This document shows positions 1 through 8,036 of a stretch of DNA of 35,681 nucleotides, piece by piece. The stretch's first letter is position 1, and each line of letters starts with the position of its first letter. The position numbers and the translations under genes were made by a program. The notes below the pieces were generated by a model. The model made no database searches. It was given only the letters and a program-made list of their open reading frames with translations, and was not told where the DNA came from. Source of the DNA: Thermoplasmata archaeon (GTDB lineage Archaea; Thermoplasmatota; Thermoplasmata; Lutacidiplasmatales; UBA184); the NCBI GenBank assembly GCA_030037265.1, contig JASHRQ010000115.1, positions 1 through 35,681 on the forward strand, given 5' to 3'.

Positions 1-2
1 CG

Positions 3-353
3 CGGTTCGCTCGCCGGTTCCTCGGGATCCCGTACCTCTGGGGCGGTACCACGCCCAGCGGGTTCGACTGCTCGGGGCTCGTCCAGCTCTGCTACCGGCA
101 GCACGGCGTGGCGATCCCCCGGGACGCGGACCAGCAGTTCGCGTGGGGCCGGCCGGTCCCGCGGGCGCGCGTTCGGCCCGGCGACCTCCTGTTCTTCTCC
201 CGGGAGAGCACCGGCATCACGCACGTCGGCCTCGCCATCGGCCGGGGCCGGTTCCTCCACGCGTCCGGCCGCGCGCGCGGCGTCCGGACGGACCGGATCG
301 ACGCGCCGGTCTACCGGGCGATCTTCGTCGGCGCCCGCCGGTTCCTCGACTGA
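3..353 (+). CDS. NlpC/P60-family cysteine peptidase, C-terminal part (5' end outside window)
   Basis: The frame is open from the left edge, so the ORF-track start at 108 is internal. The visible 116 residues are the catalytic core of an NlpC/P60 domain. The nucleophile motif is YLWGG...GFDCSG, the Cys falling near base 69. The catalytic His lies in ITHVGLAIG and a further polar His in FLHASG. Family members cleave gamma-D-Glu/diamino-acid bonds or related amide bonds, usually outside the cell. Archaea that lack murein still carry such enzymes, perhaps against bacterial walls or as generic amidases (inference). The N-terminal region that would show a signal peptide or binding domains is outside the window. 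The stop is followed by 135 bases of intergenic DNA, so it is not in an operon with the next gene. Confidence 0.85.
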   Translation, partial: RFARRFLGIPYLWGGTTPSGFDCSGLVQLCYRQHGVAIPRDADQQFAWGRPVPRARVRPGDLLFFSRESTGITHVGLAIGRGRFLHASGRARGVRTDRIDAPVYRAIFVGARRFLD

Positions 354-423
354 CCCGGCGCGGCCGGGCCCGATCGGCCGCCCGGAATGCCGTATATCCC
401 GCCGGGAGACCGGCTGCGCATCT

Positions 424-436
424 ATACGTATAAATA
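424..436 (+). promoter_or_regulatory. TATA box for the downstream secreted-protein gene
   Basis: ATACGTATAAATA is the most A/T-rich stretch in the first 2 kb and lies about 58 bases before the ATG at 489. With an archaeal initiation distance of 25-28 bases, transcription would begin near 457 and leave a leader of about 30 bases. Confidence 0.6.
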
Positions 437-488
437 CAGCAAACCGCCCAGTGGCGTTCGGCCATTCCGGCCGGGGAGAACACACGGG

Positions 489-1097
489 ATGCAACGCCGA
501 CAGCGCACAGTGTATCTGGTGACCGCCGCCGCGATGCTCGCCCTCATCGGGGGGTACGCGCTCGCGGCGACCACCGTCACGGCGGGACCGGGACAGTCGT
601 CGAACGTGACGCAGACGCCAACGCCCACCGGGCTCGCCTTCGCCCAGGTGTCGTCCGAGCAGCTCGTCGTGATCTCGTCGAGCATGGCGTCCGCCGTCGC
701 GGCCGGGACGCCGACGAGCGGCGCCGTGGCGGTCGCGGGCACTCCCTCGCAGCTCGCGAGCTGCGCGGCCGCGCCCTGCGCCGTGCAAAACTACCGCTCG
801 GTCCCGAACGCGGCGACGGCCGGGGACTTCGGGGAACAGTTCGGGCTCGCCGTGACCGAGAGCTCGACCTACTCGGCCGTCGGCTTCGACCTCGCGATCA
901 CGGTCTCGATCACGGTCGGGACCACGACCTCGTCCGTCGTCGTGTTCGCCTACCTCGAGACGCCGGCGAGCACGAGCGGCACCGCGCTGTCGATCCCGGT
1001 CTACCTGTTCGTCGACCTCGGGACGACGACCGCGCCGGCCGTAAACTCCGTGTCGGTCGTCTTCAACCAGTGCTCGTCCGGCACGAGCTGCCCGTAG
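489..1097 (+). CDS. Secreted or membrane-anchored protein with paired cysteines (paralogue 1)
   Basis: Unrecognised family, 202 residues. I chose the ATG at 489 rather than the ORF-track 387, because the TATA box lies between them and because 489 places a signal sequence at the very N-terminus (MQRRQR followed by a hydrophobic segment to about residue 27). The rest is Ser/Thr/Val-rich and beta-like. Two Cys pairs stand out: ASCAAAPC in the middle and NQCSSGTSCP at the extreme C-terminus. The next gene encodes a protein with the same layout: a Cys pair, then YRSV, then xFAVT-like strands, then CSSxTSCP at the end. They are tandem paralogues. An extracellular, disulfide-stabilised beta domain is likely; the function is unknown. 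Confidence 0.7.
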   Translation: MQRRQRTVYLVTAAAMLALIGGYALAATTVTAGPGQSSNVTQTPTPTGLAFAQVSSEQLVVISSSMASAVAAGTPTSGAVAVAGTPSQLASCAAAPCAVQNYRSVPNAATAGDFGEQFGLAVTESSTYSAVGFDLAITVSITVGTTTSSVVVFAYLETPASTSGTALSIPVYLFVDLGTTTAPAVNSVSVVFNQCSSGTSCP

Positions 1098-1167
1098 GCG
1101 ACGGAGCGGCACGGCGTCCCGTCGGGGGAGCGGACCGGGCGCCGTTCCCCCAACCCCTTCCCAGTCG

Positions 1168-1809
1168 ATGAAGGACCGAACGAACCCCCCGGCCGCCCGA
1201 CGACGCCGCGCCGACCGGGTCCGGCGCGCGGCGGGCGCGACCGCGCTCCTCCTGGTCGCCCTCCTGTTCGTGGGGGCGCTCGTCGACGCGAGCACGACCG
1301 TCACGGAGCGGACGGCCCCGGTCGAGCGCGTCGTGCATGCGGGCGCCCCGGCCGCCGCACCGGTCCGCCTCACCGGTGAGACCTCCGTCCTCCTGCGGGG
1401 CCGGCTCGCGGGCGTGCCGGCGGCCGGGGTCCAGGCCGCCGACGCGCTCGGCGCGGTCGGCACGACGACGGCGCTGGCCGCGTGCGCGCGGTCCCCCTGC
1501 ACCGACCCGTACCGCTCCGTCGGCGGAACGGCCCTCGCGGCGGGGGAGTACTCGGAGCGGCTGGAGTTCGCGGTGACGCAGCCCGCCACCGGCGGCACCT
1601 CCACGGGGTTCCTCCTGTCCGTCGCCGTCCGGACCAACTCGGGGTGGTACTGGGGATACGGCTACTTCGCGACCGGCGTGAGCGGGCTCGCCGCGGGCGC
1701 GACCGTGGACCTGGAGCTGTACGTCGGGCTCGGCGTGGCCGTCGCGCCGACCGTCCTCGCGACCGAGGTGGCGGCCGACGCCTGCTCGAGCGCGACGAGC
1801 TGTCCATGA
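1168..1809 (+). CDS. Secreted or membrane-anchored protein with paired cysteines (paralogue 2)
   Basis: 213 residues. A basic N-terminus (MKDRTNPPAARRRRADRVRR) precedes one hydrophobic segment (about residues 24-40), so it is a signal anchor or signal peptide. Downstream it aligns with the preceding gene product: ALAACARSPC then YRSV, an EYSERLEFAVT strand, and the C-terminal CSSATSCP. The aromatic stretch NSGWYWGYGYF is specific to this copy. Its end overlaps the next start as ATGA, so the two are translationally coupled. No TATA-like element is obvious in the 70 bases upstream, so it is probably co-transcribed with paralogue 1. Function unknown. Confidence 0.7.
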   Translation: MKDRTNPPAARRRRADRVRRAAGATALLLVALLFVGALVDASTTVTERTAPVERVVHAGAPAAAPVRLTGETSVLLRGRLAGVPAAGVQAADALGAVGTTTALAACARSPCTDPYRSVGGTALAAGEYSERLEFAVTQPATGGTSTGFLLSVAVRTNSGWYWGYGYFATGVSGLAAGATVDLELYVGLGVAVAPTVLATEVAADACSSATSCP

Positions 1810-2435
1810 CGCTGTCGACCGGTGCCTCGAACGCGGCCGTCGGCGCGTCGCGGGGCCTCGCCCCGACGTGGGGAGAACGGCTCTCGGAGTCGTTCCCCCT
1901 GCTCGTCGTCGGCGGGCTGTGCGTCGGGCTGGGCGTCGCGCTCTCCGCGTACCGAGTGGGCGTCGGGGAGCGCTTCTCACCGGCGCTCCTGTTCCTCGTG
2001 CTGGGCGCCCTCGGTCTTGGCGGGGGCATTGCGTCGTGCCTGGTGGGACCCGACCCCGAGGCGAACGGCCGCCGATCCCCCGGGGCGGGTCGAACCCCCG
2101 GAGGGGCGTCGGACGCCGCCGACCTCCCGAGGGAGCCGACGGAGGCCGCGCCGGTCTGGGCCGAGGAGTGGGACTCCGATTCCGGCTCCGGCCCGGAGGC
2201 GGTGGGCGGCACGGCCCCGCGGCAGCTACCGACCTCGGGACACTACGCGATCCGGCCGACGTACGACGAGGGGTCGGCGTCGGGGTCGATGCCGTCGGGC
2301 GAGGACCCGGCCGCCGCGGCGGGCGCGCTCGCCGAACTGGACGCCGTCGAGGACGAACTCCGGTCCCCGCGCCGACGACCGGCAGCCCCGCCCGAGTCCG
2401 ACGACCCGCGGGATCCGCCGGGCCCCGGCCGATAG
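1806..2435 (+). CDS. Two-helix membrane protein with long disordered acidic tail
   Basis: 209 residues, starting at the ATG that overlaps the previous stop (ATGA). The longer ORF-track version (from 1482) would overlap the paralogue gene extensively and is rejected. Two transmembrane helices lie near residues 31-47 and 60-80. The remaining 130 residues are low-complexity, rich in Gly, Pro, Ser, Asp and Glu, and probably disordered in the cytoplasm. Coupling to the secreted Cys-pair protein suggests a membrane partner or chaperone for it (inference). No family recognised. Confidence 0.6.
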   Translation: MTLSTGASNAAVGASRGLAPTWGERLSESFPLLVVGGLCVGLGVALSAYRVGVGERFSPALLFLVLGALGLGGGIASCLVGPDPEANGRRSPGAGRTPGGASDAADLPREPTEAAPVWAEEWDSDSGSGPEAVGGTAPRQLPTSGHYAIRPTYDEGSASGSMPSGEDPAAAAGALAELDAVEDELRSPRRRPAAPPESDDPRDPPGPGR

Positions 2436-2528
2436 TCGGGCCCGCCCGGGCCGCTCACCGCCCCGGCCCGCCGCTCGTCGCGACGGGTTGAAGCGTTCCG
2501 GGGACTGGACGCCTCTGGGGGGCGCGGC

Positions 2529-3110
2529 ATGGTCTCGGCGGTCGGGTCGCTGCTGTTCGGCTTCCTGCTCGGGCTCACGCTCGTGGTGCCTCCCGGCCCG
2601 ATGAACGCCCTCATCGCGCTGCGGGCGGCCCGGTCCGTGTGGGCCGGCGTCCTCACGGGGCTCGGCGCGCTCACCGCCGACCTGATCCTGGGGACGCTCA
2701 CCTACCTCCTCCGGTCGGCGGTCGACCTCGGCTCGGTCGCCCGGTACCTCTACCTGGTCGGCGCCGGCGTGATGGCGCTGTTCGGCTCGCTCGCGCTGCT
2801 CGCACGGGACGAGCCGGACGCGCCTCGGGTCGACGTGCGCGCGGCCGTCTACGCGAGCGCGCTCGGCGTCGGTCTCAGCAACCCGTTCCAGATCGTCTGG
2901 TGGTTCACCGCGGGCCTCGCCTACGCGTACTTCGGAGGGCTCGTGCTGCTGGTCGGCCTGTTCGCGGCCGTGCTCGTCTGGGTCGTGAGCTTCCCGGCGC
3001 TGCTCCACGCCGGCGTCGAGCGGTACCCCCGCCTCCGCCCGGCGGTTCGGTGGGCGTCGGCGCTGCTCATGTTCGGCCTCGCCGGGTACTTCGTCTGGCT
3101 CGCGCGGTGA
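2529..3110 (+). CDS. LysE/RhtB-family amino-acid exporter
   Basis: 193 residues, the usual length for this family of six-helix exporters. The signature PPGPMNALIALRAAR lies at the end of the first helix, as in LysE/RhtB proteins. Further hydrophobic segments follow near residues 38-60, 70-92, 110-135, 138-160 and 172-192. SNPFQIVWWFTAG corresponds to the conserved central NP motif of the family. The expected role is export of amino acids or related metabolites, which would fit a cell that imports peptides in excess. The substrate cannot be read from sequence. GTTGAAGCG at about 2487 is a possible weak TATA element. The gene converges on msrA with a 21-base gap. Confidence 0.85.
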   Translation: MVSAVGSLLFGFLLGLTLVVPPGPMNALIALRAARSVWAGVLTGLGALTADLILGTLTYLLRSAVDLGSVARYLYLVGAGVMALFGSLALLARDEPDAPRVDVRAAVYASALGVGLSNPFQIVWWFTAGLAYAYFGGLVLLVGLFAAVLVWVVSFPALLHAGVERYPRLRPAVRWASALLMFGLAGYFVWLAR

Positions 3111-3131
3111 GCGGCGGCCGGGCGGCGCCGG

Positions 3132-3710
3132 CTACGGCGCCACGAGCCGCTGCGAGAACTGCTTGCGGAACTTCGCCACCTTCGGGGCGATGACGAACTG
3201 GCAGTACGCCTTCTCCGGATTCCGTCGGAAATACTCGCGGTGGTACCCCTCCGCCGGATAGAAGGTCGTGAACGGAACGACCTCCGTCACCACCGGCCCG
3301 CGCCAGATCCTGGCGGCCGTCACTTCGTCGATCACCTGGCGCGCCGTCACCCGCTCCGCCTCGGTGCGGTAGAAGACCACCGAGCGGTACTGCGGGCCGA
3401 AGTCGTTCCCCTGGCGGTTCTTCGTCGTCGGGTCGTGGACCGTGAAGAAGATCGCGAGGAGGTCGTGGAACGTGAGCACGTCCGGGTCGTACGTCACCTG
3501 CACGACCTCGGCGTGGCCGGTCTCGCCCGTGCACACGTCCTCGTACGTCGGGTTCGCGACCGTCCCGCCGGCGTAGCCGGGCTCGACCTGCCGGACGCCC
3601 CGGATCTCGAGGAAGACCGCCTCGGTGCACCAGAAGCACCCTCCGCCGAGCGTGGCGACCGCCGGGCCGGGACCGTTGGCGGGCCCGACGGCCCCGGCGG
3701 CGGGAGACAT
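3132..3710 (-). CDS. msrA: Peptide-methionine (S)-S-oxide reductase MsrA
   Basis: 192 residues. The catalytic motif GGCFWCTE lies near residues 23-30 and its first Cys attacks methionine S-sulfoxide. Other family hallmarks are visible: GYAGG, PTYEDVCTGETGHAEVVQV, FFTVHDPTTKNRQGNDFGPQYRSVVFY, and the C-terminal YCQFVIAPKVAKFRKQF carrying a possible resolving Cys. It repairs oxidised methionine in proteins, in the cytosol since there is no signal peptide. It is divergent from the amidohydrolase gene. A weak TATA-like GCTTGAAAC (read on this strand) sits about 30 bases before the ATG, consistent with a leaderless message. Confidence 0.95.
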   Translation of the reverse strand: MSPAAGAVGPANGPGPAVATLGGGCFWCTEAVFLEIRGVRQVEPGYAGGTVANPTYEDVCTGETGHAEVVQVTYDPDVLTFHDLLAIFFTVHDPTTKNRQGNDFGPQYRSVVFYRTEAERVTARQVIDEVTAARIWRGPVVTEVVPFTTFYPAEGYHREYFRRNPEKAYCQFVIAPKVAKFRKQFSQRLVAP

Positions 3711-3845
3711 CCGGGCGGCGCAGGAGCGACCCCCGTTTCAAGCTTGCCCGGCCGGAGGGGGGTCCCGACCCGGGCGCCGAGTCGGAGGGCGGGCCCGAGC
3801 GACGGCCCGGACAAGCCTCTTCCGCTCCCGCGGTACCGGGGGGCC

Positions 3846-5099
3846 ATGGCCGTCCGGTTCGAGGCCGAGCTGTTGATCCCCGGCGAGGGCGCGCCGATCC
3901 CGAACGGAACGCTCGTCGTCGAGGGCCCGACGATACGGTACGCGGGGCCGACGGAGGGCGCCCCCGAGGCCGCCCCGGGGGAGCGGACGCACACGGTCCC
4001 CGTGCTGATGCCCGGGCTGTGGGACTGCCACTGCCATCTCATGGGCCTCCGGACCTCCAATCCGGACGAGCTCGCCCGAACGCCGGTCGCGACGCAGGTG
4101 GCTCGCGCGGCGTTCGATGCCCAGAAGGCGCTCCGCGCGGGGTTCACGAGCGTGCGCGAGGTGGGCGGCCACGGCCTCCTCATCGCGCGCGCCATCGACG
4201 AGGGGACGATCCCCGGACCGCACGTCTATGGGTCCGGGATGATGCTGAGCCCGACCGGGGGCCACGGGGACTTCCACTCCTACCCGCTGCCGTTCGTCCA
4301 GTCCCTCGCGGAGGCGAACGGATTCTCGGGAGTGTGCGACGGCGTGCCGGACTGCCTCCGGGCGGTCCGCCGCTGCCTGCGGCTCGGGGCCCGCGTGATC
4401 AAGATCTGCGCCACCGGCGGGGTGCTGAGCGACCTCGACCACCCGGAGCACGCGCAGTTCTCGCCGGAGGAGCTCCGGGCGATCGCGGAGGAGGCCGCGC
4501 GCGCCGAGCGGATCGTCGCGGCGCACTGCCACGGCAAGGCCGGCATCCTGGCCGCGCTCGCCGCCGGCATCCGCACGATCGAGCACGGGAGCTTCCTCGA
4601 CGGGGAGGCGGTGGACCGGCTCCTCGAGGCGCAGGCGATGCTCGTGCCGACGCGGTTCGTGGTGCACCAGCTCGTCACCGTCGGGAAGGGCACGGGGCTC
4701 ACCGACGCGATGTTCGCGAAGGCGACGGCGATCGCCGACCGCCACCGGGAGTCGCTCCGCCTCGCGGTCCGCCGGGGGGTCCCGATCGCCGCCGGCTCGG
4801 ACATCTTCGCGTCGACCCCCCAGACCGGGATCGCGTGGGGGATGCACGGGGGCGAGCTCGTGCGGCTCGTGGAGGACGGCGGGATGAGCCCGCTCCAGGC
4901 GATCCAGGCCGGAACGGCGAACGGCCCGAGGACGCTCGGGCCGCAGGCGCCCCGGTCGGGCCAGCTCCGGGAAGGGTTCGCGGCCGACTTCCTCGTCGTC
5001 CGCCGGGACCCGGTGCGGGACATCACGGTCCTCGCGGACCCGGAGAACGTGCAGCAGGTCTGGAAGGACGGCCGACCGGCGGTCGAGCGGCCGGCCTGA
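3846..5099 (+). CDS. Metal-dependent amidohydrolase, imidazolonepropionase/Xaa-Pro dipeptidase-like
   Basis: 417 residues from the ATG at 3846; the ORF-track start at 3240 would overlap msrA. It shows the full metal site of the amidohydrolase superfamily: WDCHCHL (HxH), the Lys of VIKICATGG expected to be carbamylated and bridge two metals, the His of AAHCHG, the His of IEHGS, and the Asp of AGSD. The layout matches the cytosolic subgroup containing imidazolonepropionase-like and prolidase-like enzymes that hydrolyse dipeptides or N-acyl amino acids. The substrate is not certain. It may act on peptide-derived compounds, given the peptidases nearby (inference). AAGCCTCTTCC about 28 bases upstream may be a degenerate TATA. 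Confidence 0.88.
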   Translation: MAVRFEAELLIPGEGAPIPNGTLVVEGPTIRYAGPTEGAPEAAPGERTHTVPVLMPGLWDCHCHLMGLRTSNPDELARTPVATQVARAAFDAQKALRAGFTSVREVGGHGLLIARAIDEGTIPGPHVYGSGMMLSPTGGHGDFHSYPLPFVQSLAEANGFSGVCDGVPDCLRAVRRCLRLGARVIKICATGGVLSDLDHPEHAQFSPEELRAIAEEAARAERIVAAHCHGKAGILAALAAGIRTIEHGSFLDGEAVDRLLEAQAMLVPTRFVVHQLVTVGKGTGLTDAMFAKATAIADRHRESLRLAVRRGVPIAAGSDIFASTPQTGIAWGMHGGELVRLVEDGGMSPLQAIQAGTANGPRTLGPQAPRSGQLREGFAADFLVVRRDPVRDITVLADPENVQQVWKDGRPAVERPA

Positions 5100-5156
5100 C
5101 CGGCGCGCCGGCCGCAACGCTTTCCCTGCGCGGGCCGTTCCCGACGGGCGCCGGCC

Positions 5157-5723
5157 ATGCTCCCGCACCTCCGCTCGCCCCCGGCGACCGTGCCGACCCA
5201 GCCGGACCCGATCGACGAGGGCGCGTACCAGGCGATCTCGCTGCTCGGCGAGGAGCGGGTCCTCCGGTGCTGGGCCATCGCGCACGGTTTCGTGGTCCTC
5301 ACGAACCTGCGCTGCCTCTCCGTCCTGCGGCCGGAGCTCCTCCTGTGGAAGGGCGACTGGACGCTCGGCCCGGAGCTGCCGTTCTACAACCTCGCGGTCC
5401 CCACGGTCGTCGCGGGACGGTACGTGAGCCTCCGGGAGGAGACCCCCGTCAGCGGCACCACCCTCCGGTTCGCCGCGCGCCACCCCGAGAACGTCCGCGC
5501 CGAGATCGAGGCGGCGATCGCGCCGGGCCGCCGGGACTGGGAGGCGCTGCGACGCCAGCCGCGCGTCTCCGTGTCGACGCGGGTCCAGCCGGGACCCGGC
5601 GGCAGCACCGTCTACGTAGAGGAGGTCGTGCGCACGATCGTGAAGGTGCCGTGCCGGTACTGCGGGGCGCTCATCGAGTCCACGGTCTCGCGCTGCCCGC
5701 TCTGCGGCGCCCCGCAGCGCTGA
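5157..5723 (+). CDS. Hypothetical protein with C-terminal zinc ribbon
   Basis: 188 residues. The first 125 residues look like a compact mixed beta domain (VLRCWAIAHGFVVLTNLRCLSVL is reminiscent of PH-like folds that report on membrane or protein contacts; tentative). Residues about 160-186 form a zinc ribbon, CRYCG...CPLCG, with the usual CxxC pairs. No signal peptide or membrane helix, so it is cytosolic. The stop is 54 bases from the end of the convergent G1 peptidase gene. Function unknown. Confidence 0.7.
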   Translation: MLPHLRSPPATVPTQPDPIDEGAYQAISLLGEERVLRCWAIAHGFVVLTNLRCLSVLRPELLLWKGDWTLGPELPFYNLAVPTVVAGRYVSLREETPVSGTTLRFAARHPENVRAEIEAAIAPGRRDWEALRRQPRVSVSTRVQPGPGGSTVYVEEVVRTIVKVPCRYCGALIESTVSRCPLCGAPQR

Positions 5724-5777
5724 CGGCGGGTCGGGGACTCCCCCGGCTCGCCCGCGCCGAGCCGCCCGGGGGCGGGG

Positions 5778-7931
5778 TCACCACTTGACCCCGGACTCGG
5801 GGGTCGGGAACCCGCAGTGCGGACAGTAGAACGACCCCGACGGGACCGAGCCCCCGCACCGCCCGCAGACCGCCGGCGGGGCCGCGGGGGTCCCGCGCGC
5901 GGCCGGGGCGGGGCGGGCGCCGGTCGCGGGGGTGGGATACCTCCGGGTCAGGAACACCACCGTGCCGATGAGAAGCGCGAGCGCGAGTCCGGCGGCCACC
6001 GCCCCGAGCACGATCTCGACCCACGGAACGCCGTACAGCGCCGGCACGACGGTGAACGCGAACGTCGCGTTCGCGGACCGGCCGACCGAGTCGGTCGCCT
6101 CGACGGTCACCCGGACCGCCCCGGACGAGAGCGGGGCGCACGACAGGGTCGAGGCGTTCGCCGTCGAGCAGTCCGACGGCAGCCCGGTCCACCGGTACGT
6201 GAACGGCGGAAGACCCCCGCCCACCGTCACCGCCATCGTCACCGTGTCCCCTTCGTAGAGCGACCGCGTCGAGAGCGACCCGGACGCGATGACCGGGTCC
6301 GCCGCGACCTCCACCGCGAGCGAGGGGGAGAGGGCGTGCCCGCCCTGGCTATCGGTCACGTTCACCTGGACGGAGAACTCGCCGGTCGCCGTGGGCTCGC
6401 ACGCGAGCTCGCTCGCGTTCGACGACGGGCACCCCGACGGGAGCCCCAGCCAGTCGTACCCGTACGGGGGGGCCCCGCCCATCGGCGAGACCGAGAGCAC
6501 GAGCGACCCGCCCAGGTCGATCGCGCCGGTCGCGGGCTGCGAGGAGATCGGGCCCGGGAGCGGGCCGCTCACCACCACCGGCGCCGCGGTCGAGAGCGGC
6601 GTCGAGTACAGCTCGAGGCTGCTCGGGGAGCCGATGGAGGCGCCCGTCGGGACGTACCAGAGGGTGAGGCCGCTCTCGTACGTCCCGGAGGCGAGCCCGC
6701 CGCAGATCCGCCCGTCCGTGGCGTAGCCCGCCGTGCCGGCCGTCACCGAGAACCCGACCGCGGCGCCCGAGCTCGTAAGGCAGGTGACCGTCCCGTCCTG
6801 CCCGAGCGCGGCGGCGATCCCGAGGTCGGTCGGGCCGGACGCGCCGAAGCTGTCCGGGCTCGTCAGCTCGAGCGAGGCCGGGAGCGCCGCGCCGGCCGGG
6901 TACTGGCCGGCGGTCACGCCGCCTCCGCTCCCCGACCGGTACGGGTCCTCCGCGTCGACGAGGTACTGGAGCCAGAACGTCCCGGGCGAGGCCACGTCGG
7001 AGACGAGCGCGACGACGGCGCTCGAGTACGAGGGGTTGAGGATCGACAGCGCGACGAGGTCCGCGGCGGACCCGTTCAGCGGCTGCCAGGCCCCGGTCCC
7101 GTTCTCGTACTGCGCCGCGGTGACCGGGACGGTCGCGAAGGCGGGCAGCTCCACGATCGTCGAGCCGAGCTCCGGGCTCTCCTCGATCCAGTCCGCGGAG
7201 TCGAACGTCGAGGCGAGGCAGCTGCCCGAGCAGGTCTCCTCCCCGACCCACGCCGACGCGGTCGTGTTGTCGTCGATCTCGAACGTCCACTGCTGGTCGT
7301 CCCCCGCGGAGAGCCCCGAGTACACGACGCTGACGAAGATCGCGTCCCCGGCGGAGATCGTCGGGTCCGGCGCGAGCTCGACGGCGGTCGCCGACGCCGG
7401 GAGCATCTCCCACCACGCGGTCAGCACCGTCCCGCCGCCGGTCTCCGGCTCGGCGAACACCCCGGCCTGGACGAGGTCGTTGACGGCGAATCCCCCGACC
7501 CCGACCCAGGTCGCGCTCGCCTCGGTGCCCGACGAGGTGACGGCGGCCGGAGTCGCGACGAACGACGCGCGGACGCCGGTCACGTGGGTCTCGCTCGCCG
7601 TCGGGGCCGGACAGGAGGTCCCGCTCAGGTCGGGGCAGACGACGTAGCCGGCCCAGTTCTCGCTGTCGACGGCGATCCCCTGCGACGTCGACCGGGCGGT
7701 CCCCAGGCCCAGCACGTCCTGGCCGCCGGGCTCGAGCAGCGCTCCGCCGAGGCGTACCGAGAGGGCGGTCGGGCCCGGGACGCCACCGGCGCCGGCGGGC
7801 AGCGCGACGAGCCCGAGGCCCAGCACCGCCGCGACGGCGACGGCCATCGCGACGCGCGACCCTCGACCGCCAGAGCGGGACGCTGCCCACGGGCGACCCG
7901 CGCCGAACCGGCCCGGCTTGCCGTCCGGCAT
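5778..7931 (-). CDS. Membrane-anchored G1-family glutamic endopeptidase with Ig/PKD-like domains and zinc-ribbon tail
   Basis: 717 residues from the ATG at 7931. The ORF track begins at 7997, but the TATA-like GAGTATATGC lies at 7965-7973, so 7931 is preferred. A signal sequence is at residues 26-48. Residues about 88-270 match the Peptidase_A4/G1 (eqolisin) family: SENWAGY, ATWVGVGGF, DLVQAGVF (Gln155, the catalytic glutamine position), AWWEMLP, and SADWIEESPE (Glu250/251 at the catalytic glutamate position). Known members are acid endopeptidases. Next come a linker region and two Ig/PKD-like domains marked by PPYGYDWLGLPSGC and PPFTYRWTGLPSDC, one transmembrane helix (about 650-675), and a cytoplasmic zinc ribbon CGRCG...CPHCG. 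It therefore acts at the outer face of the membrane. The intracellular zinc ribbon is unusual for a protease. Confidence 0.85.
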   Translation of the reverse strand: MPDGKPGRFGAGRPWAASRSGGRGSRVAMAVAVAAVLGLGLVALPAGAGGVPGPTALSVRLGGALLEPGGQDVLGLGTARSTSQGIAVDSENWAGYVVCPDLSGTSCPAPTASETHVTGVRASFVATPAAVTSSGTEASATWVGVGGFAVNDLVQAGVFAEPETGGGTVLTAWWEMLPASATAVELAPDPTISAGDAIFVSVVYSGLSAGDDQQWTFEIDDNTTASAWVGEETCSGSCLASTFDSADWIEESPELGSTIVELPAFATVPVTAAQYENGTGAWQPLNGSAADLVALSILNPSYSSAVVALVSDVASPGTFWLQYLVDAEDPYRSGSGGGVTAGQYPAGAALPASLELTSPDSFGASGPTDLGIAAALGQDGTVTCLTSSGAAVGFSVTAGTAGYATDGRICGGLASGTYESGLTLWYVPTGASIGSPSSLELYSTPLSTAAPVVVSGPLPGPISSQPATGAIDLGGSLVLSVSPMGGAPPYGYDWLGLPSGCPSSNASELACEPTATGEFSVQVNVTDSQGGHALSPSLAVEVAADPVIASGSLSTRSLYEGDTVTMAVTVGGGLPPFTYRWTGLPSDCSTANASTLSCAPLSSGAVRVTVEATDSVGRSANATFAFTVVPALYGVPWVEIVLGAVAAGLALALLIGTVVFLTRRYPTPATGARPAPAARGTPAAPPAVCGRCGGSVPSGSFYCPHCGFPTPESGVKW

Positions 7932-8036
7932 CTGCCTACCGAGCCTCGATTCGCCACCGGTCCGCATATACTCGTCGTGACGGCTCCGGGTCCGCACCGG
8001 CCCGCGCGGGGGGCCGGAGCGGCTCCGCCGCCCCGC

